Source: Thermoplasmata archaeon
GTDB lineage: Archaea; Thermoplasmatota; Thermoplasmata; Lutacidiplasmatales; SKW197
DNA length: 64,000 nucleotides
Assembly (NCBI GenBank): GCA_038874435.1
Contig: JAVZCK010000002.1
Span: forward strand, 1 to 64,000
Reading direction: 5' to 3'
In this document: in pieces, positions 16,177-25,605 of the stretch
Layout: every line of letters begins with the position of its first letter
How positions within the stretch are numbered: position 1 is the stretch's first letter
The notes under the pieces: model-generated
What the model saw: only the letters and a program-made list of their open reading frames with translations
Database searches by the model: none
Told to the model about the DNA's origin: nothing
Made by a program: the position numbers and the translations under genes

Positions 16177-16860
16177 CTAAAAGATAAGAGATTTTTCGAG
16201 ATTGTGCTTTTGAACGAAGTTGATGGCATCTCCTATGTTTGCAATCTCCTCAATTTCGGTGTGAACATCGCTGCCGATGCTAAGCTTTAGCATTTGCCCA
16301 TAATTTCTGAAAAAGTCAGATGCAATCCTGTAGTATGGCATGTCGAATCTGCGGTATCTCCTGCTCGTGTCCAGTTCTATGAAAATTCCATGGGTTGAAA
16401 GAAATTCTGCGAGCACATCGTGTTCTATTCCCTCAAAGTTTTTGCCTATGTCGTTGTGAGCGAGTCCAACTGGAACATTGAGCTTATCAAGGAACGGAAG
16501 CACATCCTGAAGTGGAATCCCATCATGTGCTTTATCGTTAACATACTCGAGCAGTACGAAGTCCAGTTGATTGAGAAATTCGTAGTTGTATTTCTCTAAC
16601 TGAAAATCTGATAGTGAACAGTCAATTTCCACGCCTGCATACACACGAATAACATAGCTGTATTTTTTTTTGAGTTGGGCAATTTCCAGGAGATAGGATT
16701 TCTCTGCATATCTTTGGATTGCGGTAGTTTTATTTGTGAGGTAATGGTCGGCAAAACCAACAACATTGATTCCATAGTGTATTGCTGCTTCTATGAGTTC
16801 ACTGGGAGAAAAAATTCCGTCGGAATATTTCGTATGCAAATGTAGATTCATTTTTTCCAT
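16177..16860 (-). CDS. PHP-domain metal-dependent phosphoesterase
   Basis: A 227-aa PHP protein. The first metal motif HLHTKYSDG (His7, His9, Asp14), GFADHY with the second His, YAGVEID with the glutamate, LAHNDIG and the late GSDVHT give the full set of metal ligands, so it should be active as a phosphatase, similar to histidinol-phosphatase or YciV/TrpH-type enzymes. The substrate is not known. Start at 16860 (MEKMNLHL); the frame extends upstream into the neighbouring gene. It follows the AAA/TPR gene by 10 nt and is probably co-transcribed with it. Confidence 0.88.
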   Translation of the reverse strand: MEKMNLHLHTKYSDGIFSPSELIEAAIHYGINVVGFADHYLTNKTTAIQRYAEKSYLLEIAQLKKKYSYVIRVYAGVEIDCSLSDFQLEKYNYEFLNQLDFVLLEYVNDKAHDGIPLQDVLPFLDKLNVPVGLAHNDIGKNFEGIEHDVLAEFLSTHGIFIELDTSRRYRRFDMPYYRIASDFFRNYGQMLKLSIGSDVHTEIEEIANIGDAINFVQKHNLEKSLIF

Positions 16861-16870
16861 TTGGGTCGCC

Positions 16871-19444
16871 TTATCCCTGAACATTTCCTTTTTCGATTCT
16901 CGCATATTCCTTCTCTATCTTCTTAAGCACTCCCTTACCACCCACTTTTGTGTAAAACTGCTTTGCTTCCTCTAGAAGTTTTATTGCTTCTTCGTTTCTC
17001 CCACTATCTATGTAAACCCTTGCCAGGTCCACTTTTGTACTATAAAAACTGTCTATTTTTTCAATTTCTTGGTAAAGTTTCATTGCCTCCATGTATTCTC
17101 GCTCCGCCTCCTCGAACTTCTTTGAAAGGCGGTAGATTTCGCCAAAGCCAGAGATTACTCCCGCAATCAGTTCCTTGCTGCCCGTTTCGTCAGCAATTGC
17201 CTTTGCCTCTTTTATCAATTCCATTGCCTTTTCCAGATTGCCCATCTCCGCATAGGTTGTTGCCATGCTGTTGAGGGTGCTGGCATACATCCTCTTTTCA
17301 CCAAGTTCTCGAGAAATTTTTATCGCTGTCTCATAGTACTCTAGGGCGGTCTTGTAGTCCTCTCTGTCTTGGTAAATGGTTCCGATGTTGCTTGTAGCCA
17401 GCATTTCAGAAGTTCTATCTCCAATTCTTTTCGAGATTTCCAGGTCTTTTTTGTAAAATTCAATTGCCTCTTCATCTTCCCCTTTAAGTGTGTAGATGCC
17501 AGCAACATTGTTGTAAATTGTAGAGACACCTGAGAGGTCTCCAATTTCCTCATACATTCTTTTTGCTTTATCGTAGAATTCGAGGGATTTTTCCACCTCT
17601 CCCATGTCTCCATAAATTATGCCAAGGTTGTTGTAGGAGCCAGCAATTCCTTTCTTCAGATTGTGTTTTTTTCTGATTTCCAGTCCTTTTTCTATGTACT
17701 CTTTTGCCCGCTTTAGGTCGCCAAGGAACCAGAGTCCAGTGCCAAGCCGATGGTAGGCCTCACCAACGAGAATCTCATCACCCGCCTGTTCGCTGAGTTC
17801 CGCAGCTTTTTTGTAGAAATCGACTGCAACCATGTATTCGCCCTTCTTTTCATGCACCCAGCCCCTGTTTCTATAAATTTCACTCTTCAGCTTTGCGTCT
17901 TCACCTGCCAGAGATAGAGCATTCTCCAGGATTTCTATGCATTTTGAGAAGTCCCCTTTTTCCATGTAGGGATAGCTCATTTTTATGAGGAGCCCGATTC
18001 TGGTTTTTACTTCTTCTGTGTTCTGAAGGGCTTTTTCGTATGATGAAATTGCCTTATCAAATTCTGCAAGTGTGGAGTAGCAATCACCAAGCATCCTGTG
18101 GATTTTCACGACAAAGTCCTTTTTTACATTTTCATCTGGAATGTTTTCAAGAACACCAACAGCTTCCAGCAGATTTTGCAGTGTCTCCTCAGTAGCATAG
18201 TTTGCCATCGCAAATTCTGCTGCAAGAATTTTGTACTGAACACCTTTTTGGGGCTCCCCACCTAGAATGAAATGGCGTCCGATTTCGGCATAGTATTTTT
18301 TATCCTTTCCATGGAGTTTTTCAAGCTCAGTTCCTGCCTTCTTGTGCATCAGACGCCTTCTAGGTGCGGAGGTCTCCATGTAAATAACTTCGTAGACAGG
18401 ATTATGCACGAATTTATACACTTCTTCCTTTGCATGTGCCTGCTCTAGATAGCCAGTGGCAATCAATTTATCCAAAATGTCTAGGAGTTTATCTTCATCC
18501 ATCTCCACAGTATTCTTTAGGGCTTCATACTCAAAGATTCTACCGAGAATGGCACAACCTCTCAGCACCTTTTTTGTATCTTCGTCAAATCTGCTTACTC
18601 TTTGCGAGATTATGGTTTTAACTGTACCAGGGAGCTGGATCTCGCTTATATCCACCTTGAGTTTTCTTTTGGTGACATCAAATAAGTCCTGCTCTTGGAT
18701 TGCTCTGCCCACTTCCTCCACGAACAACGGATTTCCCCCAGTCCGCTCATGTACTTCCTCTACAAGTTCCTTAGGCAATTTCCAAGTTCCTAGAATTGCA
18801 CCAAGAATTATGGAGACATCGTTTACACCAAGTGGGGAGAGAACGATGCCCATGCAATTTCGCTCAATGTTGATGTTGTGAATGGTCTCGGTAAATGGTG
18901 TGTTCCCCATCACTTTTAAGTACTCGTCAGGATAGGCCGCAATAGCAAGAATCCGCATGTCCGAGATTGCTCTGGAAAGATAGTGCAAGAACGAGAGCGT
19001 GCCGGAATCTGCCCACTGTACATCGTCAAGTATGAAAAGGATGGGGGCTTTCTGAGAAATTTCAGTGAATTTTCTGAGGTAATTTTCCAATACTCTGGTT
19101 TTTTCCCTTGCAACACTAACGCTTGTTTCCTCCACTATTTCAGCACTAGCACCACCAACCAGTGCAAGGGGAGTGTATGAATCATCTGCCTCTCTCTTAG
19201 AGTATTTTTCAAGGACATCTGTAATCGGCAGGTAAGGCACCGCCTTCTCATCAAGGCAACGACCAAAAAGCACAGTAAAACCTTCTTTCTCCGCATACTT
19301 TGAGATTTCAAGAATAAGACGAGTTTTTCCTATTCCTACAGGGCCAGTAATAAAATACATTTTGCCTCTACCATTCCTTGCGGATTCCAGTCCCTGTTTC
19401 AGTTCCTGGATTTCCTTATCTCTGCCTACAAACGGAATTTCCAT
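16871..19444 (-). CDS. AAA ATPase with C-terminal TPR repeats (STAND-like regulator)
   Basis: An 857-aa protein. Residues 1-300 form an ATPase of the AAA_16/MalT-like type: PFVGRDKEIQEL, Walker A GPVGIGKT (34-41), Walker B ILFILDDVQWAD (about 135). A winged-helix-like part follows, then from about residue 400 to the end roughly ten TPR units (for example YNNLGIIYGDMGEVEKSLEFY). No DNA-binding domain is evident. Such STAND proteins act as signal-gated switches. It is divergent from a PAS/GAF sensor with a 16-bp palindrome between them. A damaged paralogue lies at 49187-52289. Confidence 0.88.
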   Translation of the reverse strand: MEIPFVGRDKEIQELKQGLESARNGRGKMYFITGPVGIGKTRLILEISKYAEKEGFTVLFGRCLDEKAVPYLPITDVLEKYSKREADDSYTPLALVGGASAEIVEETSVSVAREKTRVLENYLRKFTEISQKAPILFILDDVQWADSGTLSFLHYLSRAISDMRILAIAAYPDEYLKVMGNTPFTETIHNINIERNCMGIVLSPLGVNDVSIILGAILGTWKLPKELVEEVHERTGGNPLFVEEVGRAIQEQDLFDVTKRKLKVDISEIQLPGTVKTIISQRVSRFDEDTKKVLRGCAILGRIFEYEALKNTVEMDEDKLLDILDKLIATGYLEQAHAKEEVYKFVHNPVYEVIYMETSAPRRRLMHKKAGTELEKLHGKDKKYYAEIGRHFILGGEPQKGVQYKILAAEFAMANYATEETLQNLLEAVGVLENIPDENVKKDFVVKIHRMLGDCYSTLAEFDKAISSYEKALQNTEEVKTRIGLLIKMSYPYMEKGDFSKCIEILENALSLAGEDAKLKSEIYRNRGWVHEKKGEYMVAVDFYKKAAELSEQAGDEILVGEAYHRLGTGLWFLGDLKRAKEYIEKGLEIRKKHNLKKGIAGSYNNLGIIYGDMGEVEKSLEFYDKAKRMYEEIGDLSGVSTIYNNVAGIYTLKGEDEEAIEFYKKDLEISKRIGDRTSEMLATSNIGTIYQDREDYKTALEYYETAIKISRELGEKRMYASTLNSMATTYAEMGNLEKAMELIKEAKAIADETGSKELIAGVISGFGEIYRLSKKFEEAEREYMEAMKLYQEIEKIDSFYSTKVDLARVYIDSGRNEEAIKLLEEAKQFYTKVGGKGVLKKIEKEYARIEKGNVQG

Positions 19445-19508
19445 GATTGAAAGAATATGATACTGTTAGAAAAAGTTTGTCCTCAGAGGACTTGTAATCT
19501 GGGGATTT

Positions 19509-19537
19509 TGTAAAAATTTTTACAGAAAATTATTTAT
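19509..19537. promoter_or_regulatory. 16-bp perfect palindrome and TATA in a divergent promoter region
   Basis: TGTAAAAATTTTTACA at 19509-19524 is a perfect palindrome, next to an AT box aaattatttatg (19526-19537) that could be TATA for the plus-strand sensor gene and, on the other strand, for the AAA/TPR gene. This looks like an operator in the shared promoter region 19445-19637. The sensor's transcript would have a leader of about 75 nt and an SD (ggggg at 19626-19630). Confidence 0.45.
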
Positions 19538-19637
19538 GTTTCCGCACATATATGATGAATACATAACGAAATTCCTAAACCTGAAATCAATCGGGTAAAC
19601 ATTCAGCTAATGTTGATGGTTCATAGGGGGAATCTTA

Positions 19638-22208
19638 TTGAACGAGATGAGTAGCAGGGAATCAGAATCGGAAAATTGTCTATGTGAGATGATACTAAAG
19701 CACCTTATGAAAAGATTTGAGAGAAAGAATGCCAAGGCAGTGCTGTTGGGGCAACTTCATGGGAGAAAAATATCAGTGCTGATTTGGTCTCATATAACAG
19801 CTGATAAGCATGCCCAGAACATAGGGAATTGCAATGCGAAAATTAATTTGAGTGAGAGAAAAATCAGAAACCTTGAGGAGGGAAAGAAGTTCAGAATTTC
19901 AAGGGAAGAAATAGAAGGACAGTTTGCAGAGGGTACTGAGAATGAACCCATCTTGCAGATTCTGGAAGACATCGATGCCTGGGGTAAAATAATAGAATGC
20001 GGAGATATGAAACTCTGTCTCATCTTCTTTTTGACTGGTGAGGAAAGCAAGATAAAGGAATACTTGAATTTTTATGCAGCCCTTGCGTCACATTTGGCAT
20101 CAAGCATCATTAGGGGTAGTGTAGAGCCAAGATTATATGACATTATAATAAACGGAATACAGGACCTTTTTGCGATCCAGGACCCAGAGCATACAGTACT
20201 TTATACAAATCTTGCCGCTGCGAAGTCGGTGGGTAAGAAGCTGGAAGAACTTATCGGCAGGAAGTGCTATGAAATCTGGCATGGCAGGGAAACCCCCTGT
20301 GAAATCTGTCCTGTTCGCACGGCAAAAATGAGCAAGAAATTTGAGGATGGCATTGTATCTGGAAAAGATGGCAGGGTTTGGTACATTAGAGCATATCCTA
20401 TTCTGGACAGTGCTGGAGAAATTATGGCAGTGATGGAGATAACATCTGAACTTACAGACCTTGTGACGCTCAGAAAGCAGTTTGCAACTGTGGAAAAGGA
20501 CTACAAGGCAATCATTGACAATGCAGTTGCTGGCATCTATAGGTCAAGGTTGAGTGATGGGCTTGTCGTGATGGCCAACGATGCATTTGCAAGAATGGTG
20601 GGCTGTGAGAAAGGGGAAGATGTGGTCGGCAAGTTTGTGGCAAGCGAACACTATGTGGACATATCACAGAGAATTGAAATCATAAACAGGGCAAAAAGCG
20701 GGAAATTACCAGCAAGTGCAGAAATAAAAATGATAGGTGTTGACGGCAAGGTCCGTGTGCTTCTGGTTCATGCACGTGTTGTAAATGTAGGCAACGAGGA
20801 ATTTTTTGAGGGCATGGCTGTGGACATAACGGAGAAAAAGAATCTGGAGGAGACATTGACGCTCTCCAACAGGTTGCTCCGCATCTCGTCTGATGTGAGC
20901 ATGGCAATTGCATCATTTTCAAGCGCGGATAAATTTTTGAATAATGTGTTCGTTTCTTTCATGAAAAATGGTTACGATGCCTGTTTGTTCTTTCTGAAAA
21001 ATGAGAAGAATGAAATTGAAGTTATGAAACCGATTGAAAAGATTGGGTTTCTAGAATCTCTCGCACATAAACTTCTTGATAATGAGTATGCTAGAACTGT
21101 GATATCGCAAGGGAAAAAAATTCACATGATTAGACAGCACCAGGGAGAGGAGATGCGGCGTTTTCTCGCTGAGATGGATTTATCTGAATTCGTTCTTCTT
21201 CCAATAGTTGACAGAGGCAAAATCAAGGGTTCTCTGTTTCTTGGCTATGTCGGTAAAAATGCGTTTACATCGGAGGAAATTGAAGAGCTTGAGGTGATTG
21301 CAGGAAATATTGGTTTCGGGCTTGGGGCAATGAGGGATAGAGAGGAGAAGAGACGATTGGAGGAGGCATTAATTGAAAATGCAGAGCGTCTCAAACAGAT
21401 TTCTGAAAACATTACTGATGTGCTTTGTATAATAAGCGAGAAGGGTGTAATTGAATTTATTACTCCGTCAGTAACTGAGCTTACTGGTTTGCCAGTAGAG
21501 AAACTAGTCGGGAAGGATGTGCGAGAGCTTCTTAAAAGCCAGGATTATGATATAATTCGACAGGAATCCTTAAAGGCAATGGAGTTGATGGTTCCGATAA
21601 ATTTTGAGGTGGGACTTCCTTCTTCGCATAGAGGCCAGGTTGAATGTGAAATTTCAATTGTACCTTTTGCCCATAGAAAGAGGGAGAAAAAACTTATTGT
21701 TTCTGTTAGGGACATTTCTGACAGAAAACAGAGAGAGCGACTTACAGTAGAAATTGAGAAACTCAGAATCCAGAGTTTGATGAGCACAGCGATACCGATG
21801 TATTTCAAAGATGCACCTTTCTCTGTTTACAATGTTGTAATGGAAAAGTTCGGAAAACGGTTCGAAGAAACATATTATGCCGATTTCTGTAAATTCAAAG
21901 ATGAAATGCAGGGTATGAGTGACATTACAGACATAACTGTTTATTTGATGTGGCTCGAGAAACTACTGAAGCAACTGGGGGTGAATGTGAAATCAAGGAG
22001 AGTAGACGGAAATCTTATTTTGGAGTTTCTCACCTGTCCCTGGCTAGAAGAGGCAAAAAATTATCCTGTGATGTGTGGGATGTGCAGGGGATTGGTGTTT
22101 AGAAGTGCATCATGGGTGGGTGATGTGCTGTTTCACGAGCAACATAAGAGTATCGCAGGTGGTGAAAAAACCTGTATGTTTGAGGTTGAAATAAGGACAG
22201 AGAAATAG
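19638..22208 (+). CDS. PAS/GAF sensory protein with Cys-rich C-terminal output domain
   Basis: An 856-aa cytoplasmic sensor without membrane helices. Order seen: N-terminal region (1-150); PAS with CYEIWHGRETPCEICPV, a heme- or ligand-type PAS cysteine cluster (about 170-280); PAS (about 290-400); GAF (about 415-575); PAS (about 585-700, FITPSVTELTGLPVEKL); and a C-terminal domain (about 710-856) with CPWLEE and MCGMCRGL cysteines. That last part resembles the methanogen output domain MetOD1, not a histidine kinase. The start TTG at 19638 is favoured by the SD 7 nt upstream; ATG at 19647 is the alternative. Confidence 0.8.
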   Translation: MNEMSSRESESENCLCEMILKHLMKRFERKNAKAVLLGQLHGRKISVLIWSHITADKHAQNIGNCNAKINLSERKIRNLEEGKKFRISREEIEGQFAEGTENEPILQILEDIDAWGKIIECGDMKLCLIFFLTGEESKIKEYLNFYAALASHLASSIIRGSVEPRLYDIIINGIQDLFAIQDPEHTVLYTNLAAAKSVGKKLEELIGRKCYEIWHGRETPCEICPVRTAKMSKKFEDGIVSGKDGRVWYIRAYPILDSAGEIMAVMEITSELTDLVTLRKQFATVEKDYKAIIDNAVAGIYRSRLSDGLVVMANDAFARMVGCEKGEDVVGKFVASEHYVDISQRIEIINRAKSGKLPASAEIKMIGVDGKVRVLLVHARVVNVGNEEFFEGMAVDITEKKNLEETLTLSNRLLRISSDVSMAIASFSSADKFLNNVFVSFMKNGYDACLFFLKNEKNEIEVMKPIEKIGFLESLAHKLLDNEYARTVISQGKKIHMIRQHQGEEMRRFLAEMDLSEFVLLPIVDRGKIKGSLFLGYVGKNAFTSEEIEELEVIAGNIGFGLGAMRDREEKRRLEEALIENAERLKQISENITDVLCIISEKGVIEFITPSVTELTGLPVEKLVGKDVRELLKSQDYDIIRQESLKAMELMVPINFEVGLPSSHRGQVECEISIVPFAHRKREKKLIVSVRDISDRKQRERLTVEIEKLRIQSLMSTAIPMYFKDAPFSVYNVVMEKFGKRFEETYYADFCKFKDEMQGMSDITDITVYLMWLEKLLKQLGVNVKSRRVDGNLILEFLTCPWLEEAKNYPVMCGMCRGLVFRSASWVGDVLFHEQHKSIAGGEKTCMFEVEIRTEK

Positions 22209-22230
22209 CTAACAGCCAGATAATTTGTGC

Positions 22231-22248
22231 AAAATCCTTAAATACTGG
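22231..22248 (+). promoter_or_regulatory. Promoter of the Alba gene
   Basis: The sequence aaaatccttaaatactgg has a good archaeal BRE/TATA form, centred about 35 nt before the ATG at 22276. Transcription would start near 22266, leaving a leader of about 10 nt. Confidence 0.6.
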
Positions 22249-22275
22249 TTGCTCGTTGTAAGTGTGGTGATATCC

Positions 22276-22560
22276 ATGGTATCAGAGGAAAAAGGAGATA
22301 ACATAATACTCGTGGGCAAAAAACCACCAATGAACTATGTGTTGGCAGTGGTGACTCAGTTCAACAGTGGTGCTACAGAAGTCGCAATAAAAGCGAGAGG
22401 CAAAGCTATCAGCAGGGCAGTGGATGTAGCAGAGATTGTGAAAAACAGGTTCCTGAACACTGTGAAGGTAAAGGAAATCAGGATAGGCACAGAAACAGTC
22501 ACGAACCAGGAGAACAAACAGACAAATGTTTCTTCCATAGAGATTTATCTTTCCAAGTAA
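22276..22560 (+). CDS. albA: Alba chromatin protein
   Basis: A 94-aa DNA/RNA-binding protein of the Alba family, one of the main archaeal nucleoid proteins. [17 protein letters not shown] holds the paired lysines (15-16) used for nucleic acid contact, and [18 protein letters not shown] is the conserved helix. The frame extends upstream to 22225, but family members start as [10 protein letters not shown] here, and the promoter at 22231-22248 excludes the longer form. Transcribed alone, with a T-rich terminator after it. Confidence 0.95.
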   Translation: MVSEEKGDNIILVGKKPPMNYVLAVVTQFNSGATEVAIKARGKAISRAVDVAEIVKNRFLNTVKVKEIRIGTETVTNQENKQTNVSSIEIYLSK

Positions 22561-22566
22561 ACCCGA

Positions 22567-22610
22567 GTTTGTTTTTCTGTGATTTTCTCTATTTTTGTTT
22601 TTTCTGTCAA
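22567..22610 (+). terminator. T-rich terminator after albA
   Basis: A series of T runs (gtttgtttttctg, gattttctc, atttttgttttttctg) follows the albA stop within 50 nt. This is the usual form of an archaeal intrinsic terminator for a highly expressed gene. It lies just before the end of the convergent PrsW gene. Confidence 0.65.
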
Positions 22611-23368
22611 TATCTATTTTCCATGTCGAGTTGTTTTATTCTCCCACGCACATAACCAAACGCAAGGAAGGCAAGCGCAATCGCAAATACAAAACCAATA
22701 AGGCCTGAGTACCAAAGGTCCCCGAGAATTGCTCCCAGAGAAGCGAATAGGTTGAAAAGTGCATGAAGACCCATTGCACCTAGTAGCATTAAGATACCAG
22801 TCCCATAACTTCCCCTAAGATAGATGCAAGCCAGTCCATAGCCAGCGATTCCAGATGCAGAAGCATGCAGAATTGTAGATGAGATACTTCGCACAAAAAC
22901 TAGTATGGCAAAGCTCTCGAAATTTCCGGAGAGAGCAAACTCCCATTCATAAAATATGTTCTCTGTGGCAGCGAACCCAAGCCCGGCAGCGGCCCCATAT
23001 ATGAAACCATCCTCAAATTCGTCGATCTGAAACTTCGCTTTGGTGACAGCAGATAACTTCGCAAGTTCTTCTACGAATGGTGCAATTACACAGGCCATTA
23101 TAATTCCTTCTAATACAGCATGTTCTCTTAAAATTAGATACATTCTTTCAATCTGAATTTTATAAACGAAGTAGAGAATCAACTCAAAGATTATCGCAAT
23201 CACCACTGAAAAAAATGCCCCTCTGGCAAATACACTGAGTACCATGCTCCATGGCTCCCTGTTGAACTTCTCTGTATTTCTGATAAATATCAAGTAGATA
23301 AGGGAGGGCAAGAAGCCAGCTAGCACAAGAAGGAGAAATCTCAACAGGAGATCTGAGAGAGTGCTCAC
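22607..23368 (-). CDS. PrsW-family intramembrane metalloprotease
   Basis: A 253-aa protein with about eight membrane helices. The family's catalytic motifs are present: PFVEELAKL (Glu100-Glu101), EDGFIYGAAAGLGFAATEN (119-137) and HALFN near residue 206. PrsW in Bacillus cuts an anti-sigma factor; archaeal relatives presumably cleave membrane proteins, with unknown targets. GTG start at 23368. Single gene, divergent from a TPR protein. Confidence 0.88.
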   Translation of the reverse strand: MSTLSDLLLRFLLLVLAGFLPSLIYLIFIRNTEKFNREPWSMVLSVFARGAFFSVVIAIIFELILYFVYKIQIERMYLILREHAVLEGIIMACVIAPFVEELAKLSAVTKAKFQIDEFEDGFIYGAAAGLGFAATENIFYEWEFALSGNFESFAILVFVRSISSTILHASASGIAGYGLACIYLRGSYGTGILMLLGAMGLHALFNLFASLGAILGDLWYSGLIGFVFAIALAFLAFGYVRGRIKQLDMENRY

Positions 23369-23462
23369 GAACGAAACAATAGAATCTCAGTATTTTAGAG
23401 TTTCTGCTTACTTCATGGTTTAACCAAAAATATTTATCATTAGAGTGAGATAAGGGTTCAAG

Positions 23463-25604
23463 ATGCGTGTTGAATCCCTTAGAAAGATGCCAAAGCCAGC
23501 ACTCCAGGAAATTGTTGATGGAATAGCTAAGTTCCTTGAACTCAAGGTTGAAACCAGGTTTATAAAAGGAGATTTTATTGAGCTTACAGGGAAGCTGAAG
23601 AAGGAAGGTATTGAAAAGAGTTTTGTTCTTGTCTTTCACACTGGTGCCACACTCTCAGAAGAGTTTTTAAATGCATTCAAGAAAGTGCTTAAAAAAGAGA
23701 ATGCAGAGGCATTGGTTCTTACCACTGGAAAGGTTTCCGGTGAAGTTGTTGATGAAAACCTGCAAATTTATTCGGGTAAGGCACTTGAGGACTTTCTTGA
23801 GAGCAAGGGGTTCGTTGAAATTTCGGAAAAATCAGCTGTTCCCGACTTTGATCAAATTGGTGGGAAAACCATTACATCAGATAAACAGAAAGTGGGAAGT
23901 CAGAGTTCACTGCCTAGTGCTGGAGCGCTGGAGAAGTACATGAAAACAGGCATGAAATTTTTTGAGATGAAGGAGTATGAAAAGGCACTGCAGTGGTTTG
24001 ATGAAGCCCTCCAACTGAAACCAGGATATGATAGAGCAATAAGTATGAAGGCCAGAACTTATATGGCGATGGGAAAAAACGAGGTTGCACTTGAAATTTA
24101 CAAAAATGCACTAGAAATGATGCCTGATAAATACGAGTTATGGTATGAGCTTGGCGACTTATTGCATCAGCTAGAACGGTATGATGAGGAGTTGGAGTGT
24201 TACACTAAGATTCTTGAGAACAACAAGAAACTTGATAATGTCTGGAACAATATGGGTGTCGTGTATTTTATCAAGGAGAAGTATGAAGATGCCTTGTTCT
24301 GTTTCGAACGGGCAAATAAGCTCAAGCCAGGCACTCCCAACTACTTGAACAACCTTGCAACAGCCCAGAAGAAGCTCGGAAAACATGAGGAGGCATTATC
24401 TAGCTACAAAAAAGTGCTTGAAATTGCACCTGACTATGCAGATGTCCTCCTGAACATCGGTTTGCTATACAATGAAATGGAAAAATATGAAGAGGCCTAC
24501 AGAAGTTTTAGAAAGTATCTTTTGAAGGAAAAAAATTCTGCAAAAGGCTGGCATCTGGCAGGAATTGCAGCAATGAATGCTGGAGCATACTCTCAAGCAA
24601 TAAAATGTTTTGAAGAGGCCCTCAAAATTAAACCTGATTTGAAGGAGGCGAAGGAGGGTCTGAAGGAAGCAAAACGTAAGTTTTCCCAGAAAGGTGATAA
24701 GAAAAAGATTTCCGAGGTCGAGGAAACCAGAGTGATTGGAGGAGGGGTGTCGACGCCCGATGAATTACAGCAGGAATTCGGAGCATCAGAGGGAAAGAAT
24801 TCTCTTGAAATTGAGAAACTAGAAGTTATTGAGAAAAGAGAGGAGAAAAAGGAAGAAAAGGAGGAGATAAAAAAGTTCGAGCTTGTGGAGATGGTTGAAA
24901 AGGAAAAAGAGAAAGACGAGAGAAATGTGGAGAAGCCACCAGAGCCCATAGAGGAGAAGAGGGTGGTGGCTGTGGATAATAAAGAAGGGGGTGTGAAAGG
25001 GCTAGCAGCGCTGGTATCCGCTATTGCAAAAGAATCGGCAATACCAGAGGAACAAATACCAAAACCCCAGGAAGAAGTAGGAGAGGTTTGGTCCCTTGTA
25101 AAAGAGGGTGAGTTTGAGAGAGCAGCAAAGATGCTGGAAGGTAAAGGTATGAAAAATCCGGCGATTGCACTTATTGCAGGGTATGCTCATTCTGGCACAG
25201 GTTCCTTCAAACTTGCATCTGAGTTTTTTGAGATAGTACTTGCCCAGCAGAAAATGCACCTGCCAGCCCTCTTCGGTAAGGAATTTACAGCATTTGTTTC
25301 TGGTGACTATGGTGCCTCACTATCTACTCTTGAACTCCTAGAAAAAAAGTTCCCAAGAAATCCAGCAATAATACTTAAAAAATGCCTAGTCCTTTATGCG
25401 AAAAAACAGTTTGATGAATGTGAAATTGAGCTCAAGAAGTTTGCAAGGGAGATGCAGCATAGCGAACTTTACTGGTTTATTATGGGCTCTGTATATCAGC
25501 AGAAGGGACACAAGGAAAATGCGCTCAAGTGTTTTGAGAACGCACTGAAAATCAAACCTGATTTTAAGGCAGCCAGGAAAAAAATTGAGGAAATGGAAAA
25601 ATGA
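23463..25604 (+). CDS. TPR protein with N-terminal endonuclease-like domain and charged linker
   Basis: A 713-aa protein. Residues 1-120 have an alpha/beta pattern with ALVLTTGKVSGEVV and IYSGKALEDFLES, reminiscent of Mrr-type restriction-like folds, but without a clear catalytic D-ExK set. TPRs follow (about 155-400), then a highly charged E/K/R linker (about 400-515), then more TPRs (530-713). No membrane segment. It probably acts as a scaffold. The stop is 1 nt from the end of the convergent zinc-ribbon/TPR gene, and the C-terminal TPR wording (CFENALKIKPDFKAA) is similar to its own first set. Confidence 0.75.
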   Translation: MRVESLRKMPKPALQEIVDGIAKFLELKVETRFIKGDFIELTGKLKKEGIEKSFVLVFHTGATLSEEFLNAFKKVLKKENAEALVLTTGKVSGEVVDENLQIYSGKALEDFLESKGFVEISEKSAVPDFDQIGGKTITSDKQKVGSQSSLPSAGALEKYMKTGMKFFEMKEYEKALQWFDEALQLKPGYDRAISMKARTYMAMGKNEVALEIYKNALEMMPDKYELWYELGDLLHQLERYDEELECYTKILENNKKLDNVWNNMGVVYFIKEKYEDALFCFERANKLKPGTPNYLNNLATAQKKLGKHEEALSSYKKVLEIAPDYADVLLNIGLLYNEMEKYEEAYRSFRKYLLKEKNSAKGWHLAGIAAMNAGAYSQAIKCFEEALKIKPDLKEAKEGLKEAKRKFSQKGDKKKISEVEETRVIGGGVSTPDELQQEFGASEGKNSLEIEKLEVIEKREEKKEEKEEIKKFELVEMVEKEKEKDERNVEKPPEPIEEKRVVAVDNKEGGVKGLAALVSAIAKESAIPEEQIPKPQEEVGEVWSLVKEGEFERAAKMLEGKGMKNPAIALIAGYAHSGTGSFKLASEFFEIVLAQQKMHLPALFGKEFTAFVSGDYGASLSTLELLEKKFPRNPAIILKKCLVLYAKKQFDECEIELKKFAREMQHSELYWFIMGSVYQQKGHKENALKCFENALKIKPDFKAARKKIEEMEK

Positions 25605-25605
25605 C

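Noticed and set aside
23463-23830. N-terminal domain of the TPR protein as an active Mrr-type nuclease
   Set aside because: The alpha/beta pattern is suggestive, but the catalytic D-(D/E)xK residues cannot be picked out, so only a resemblance is recorded.
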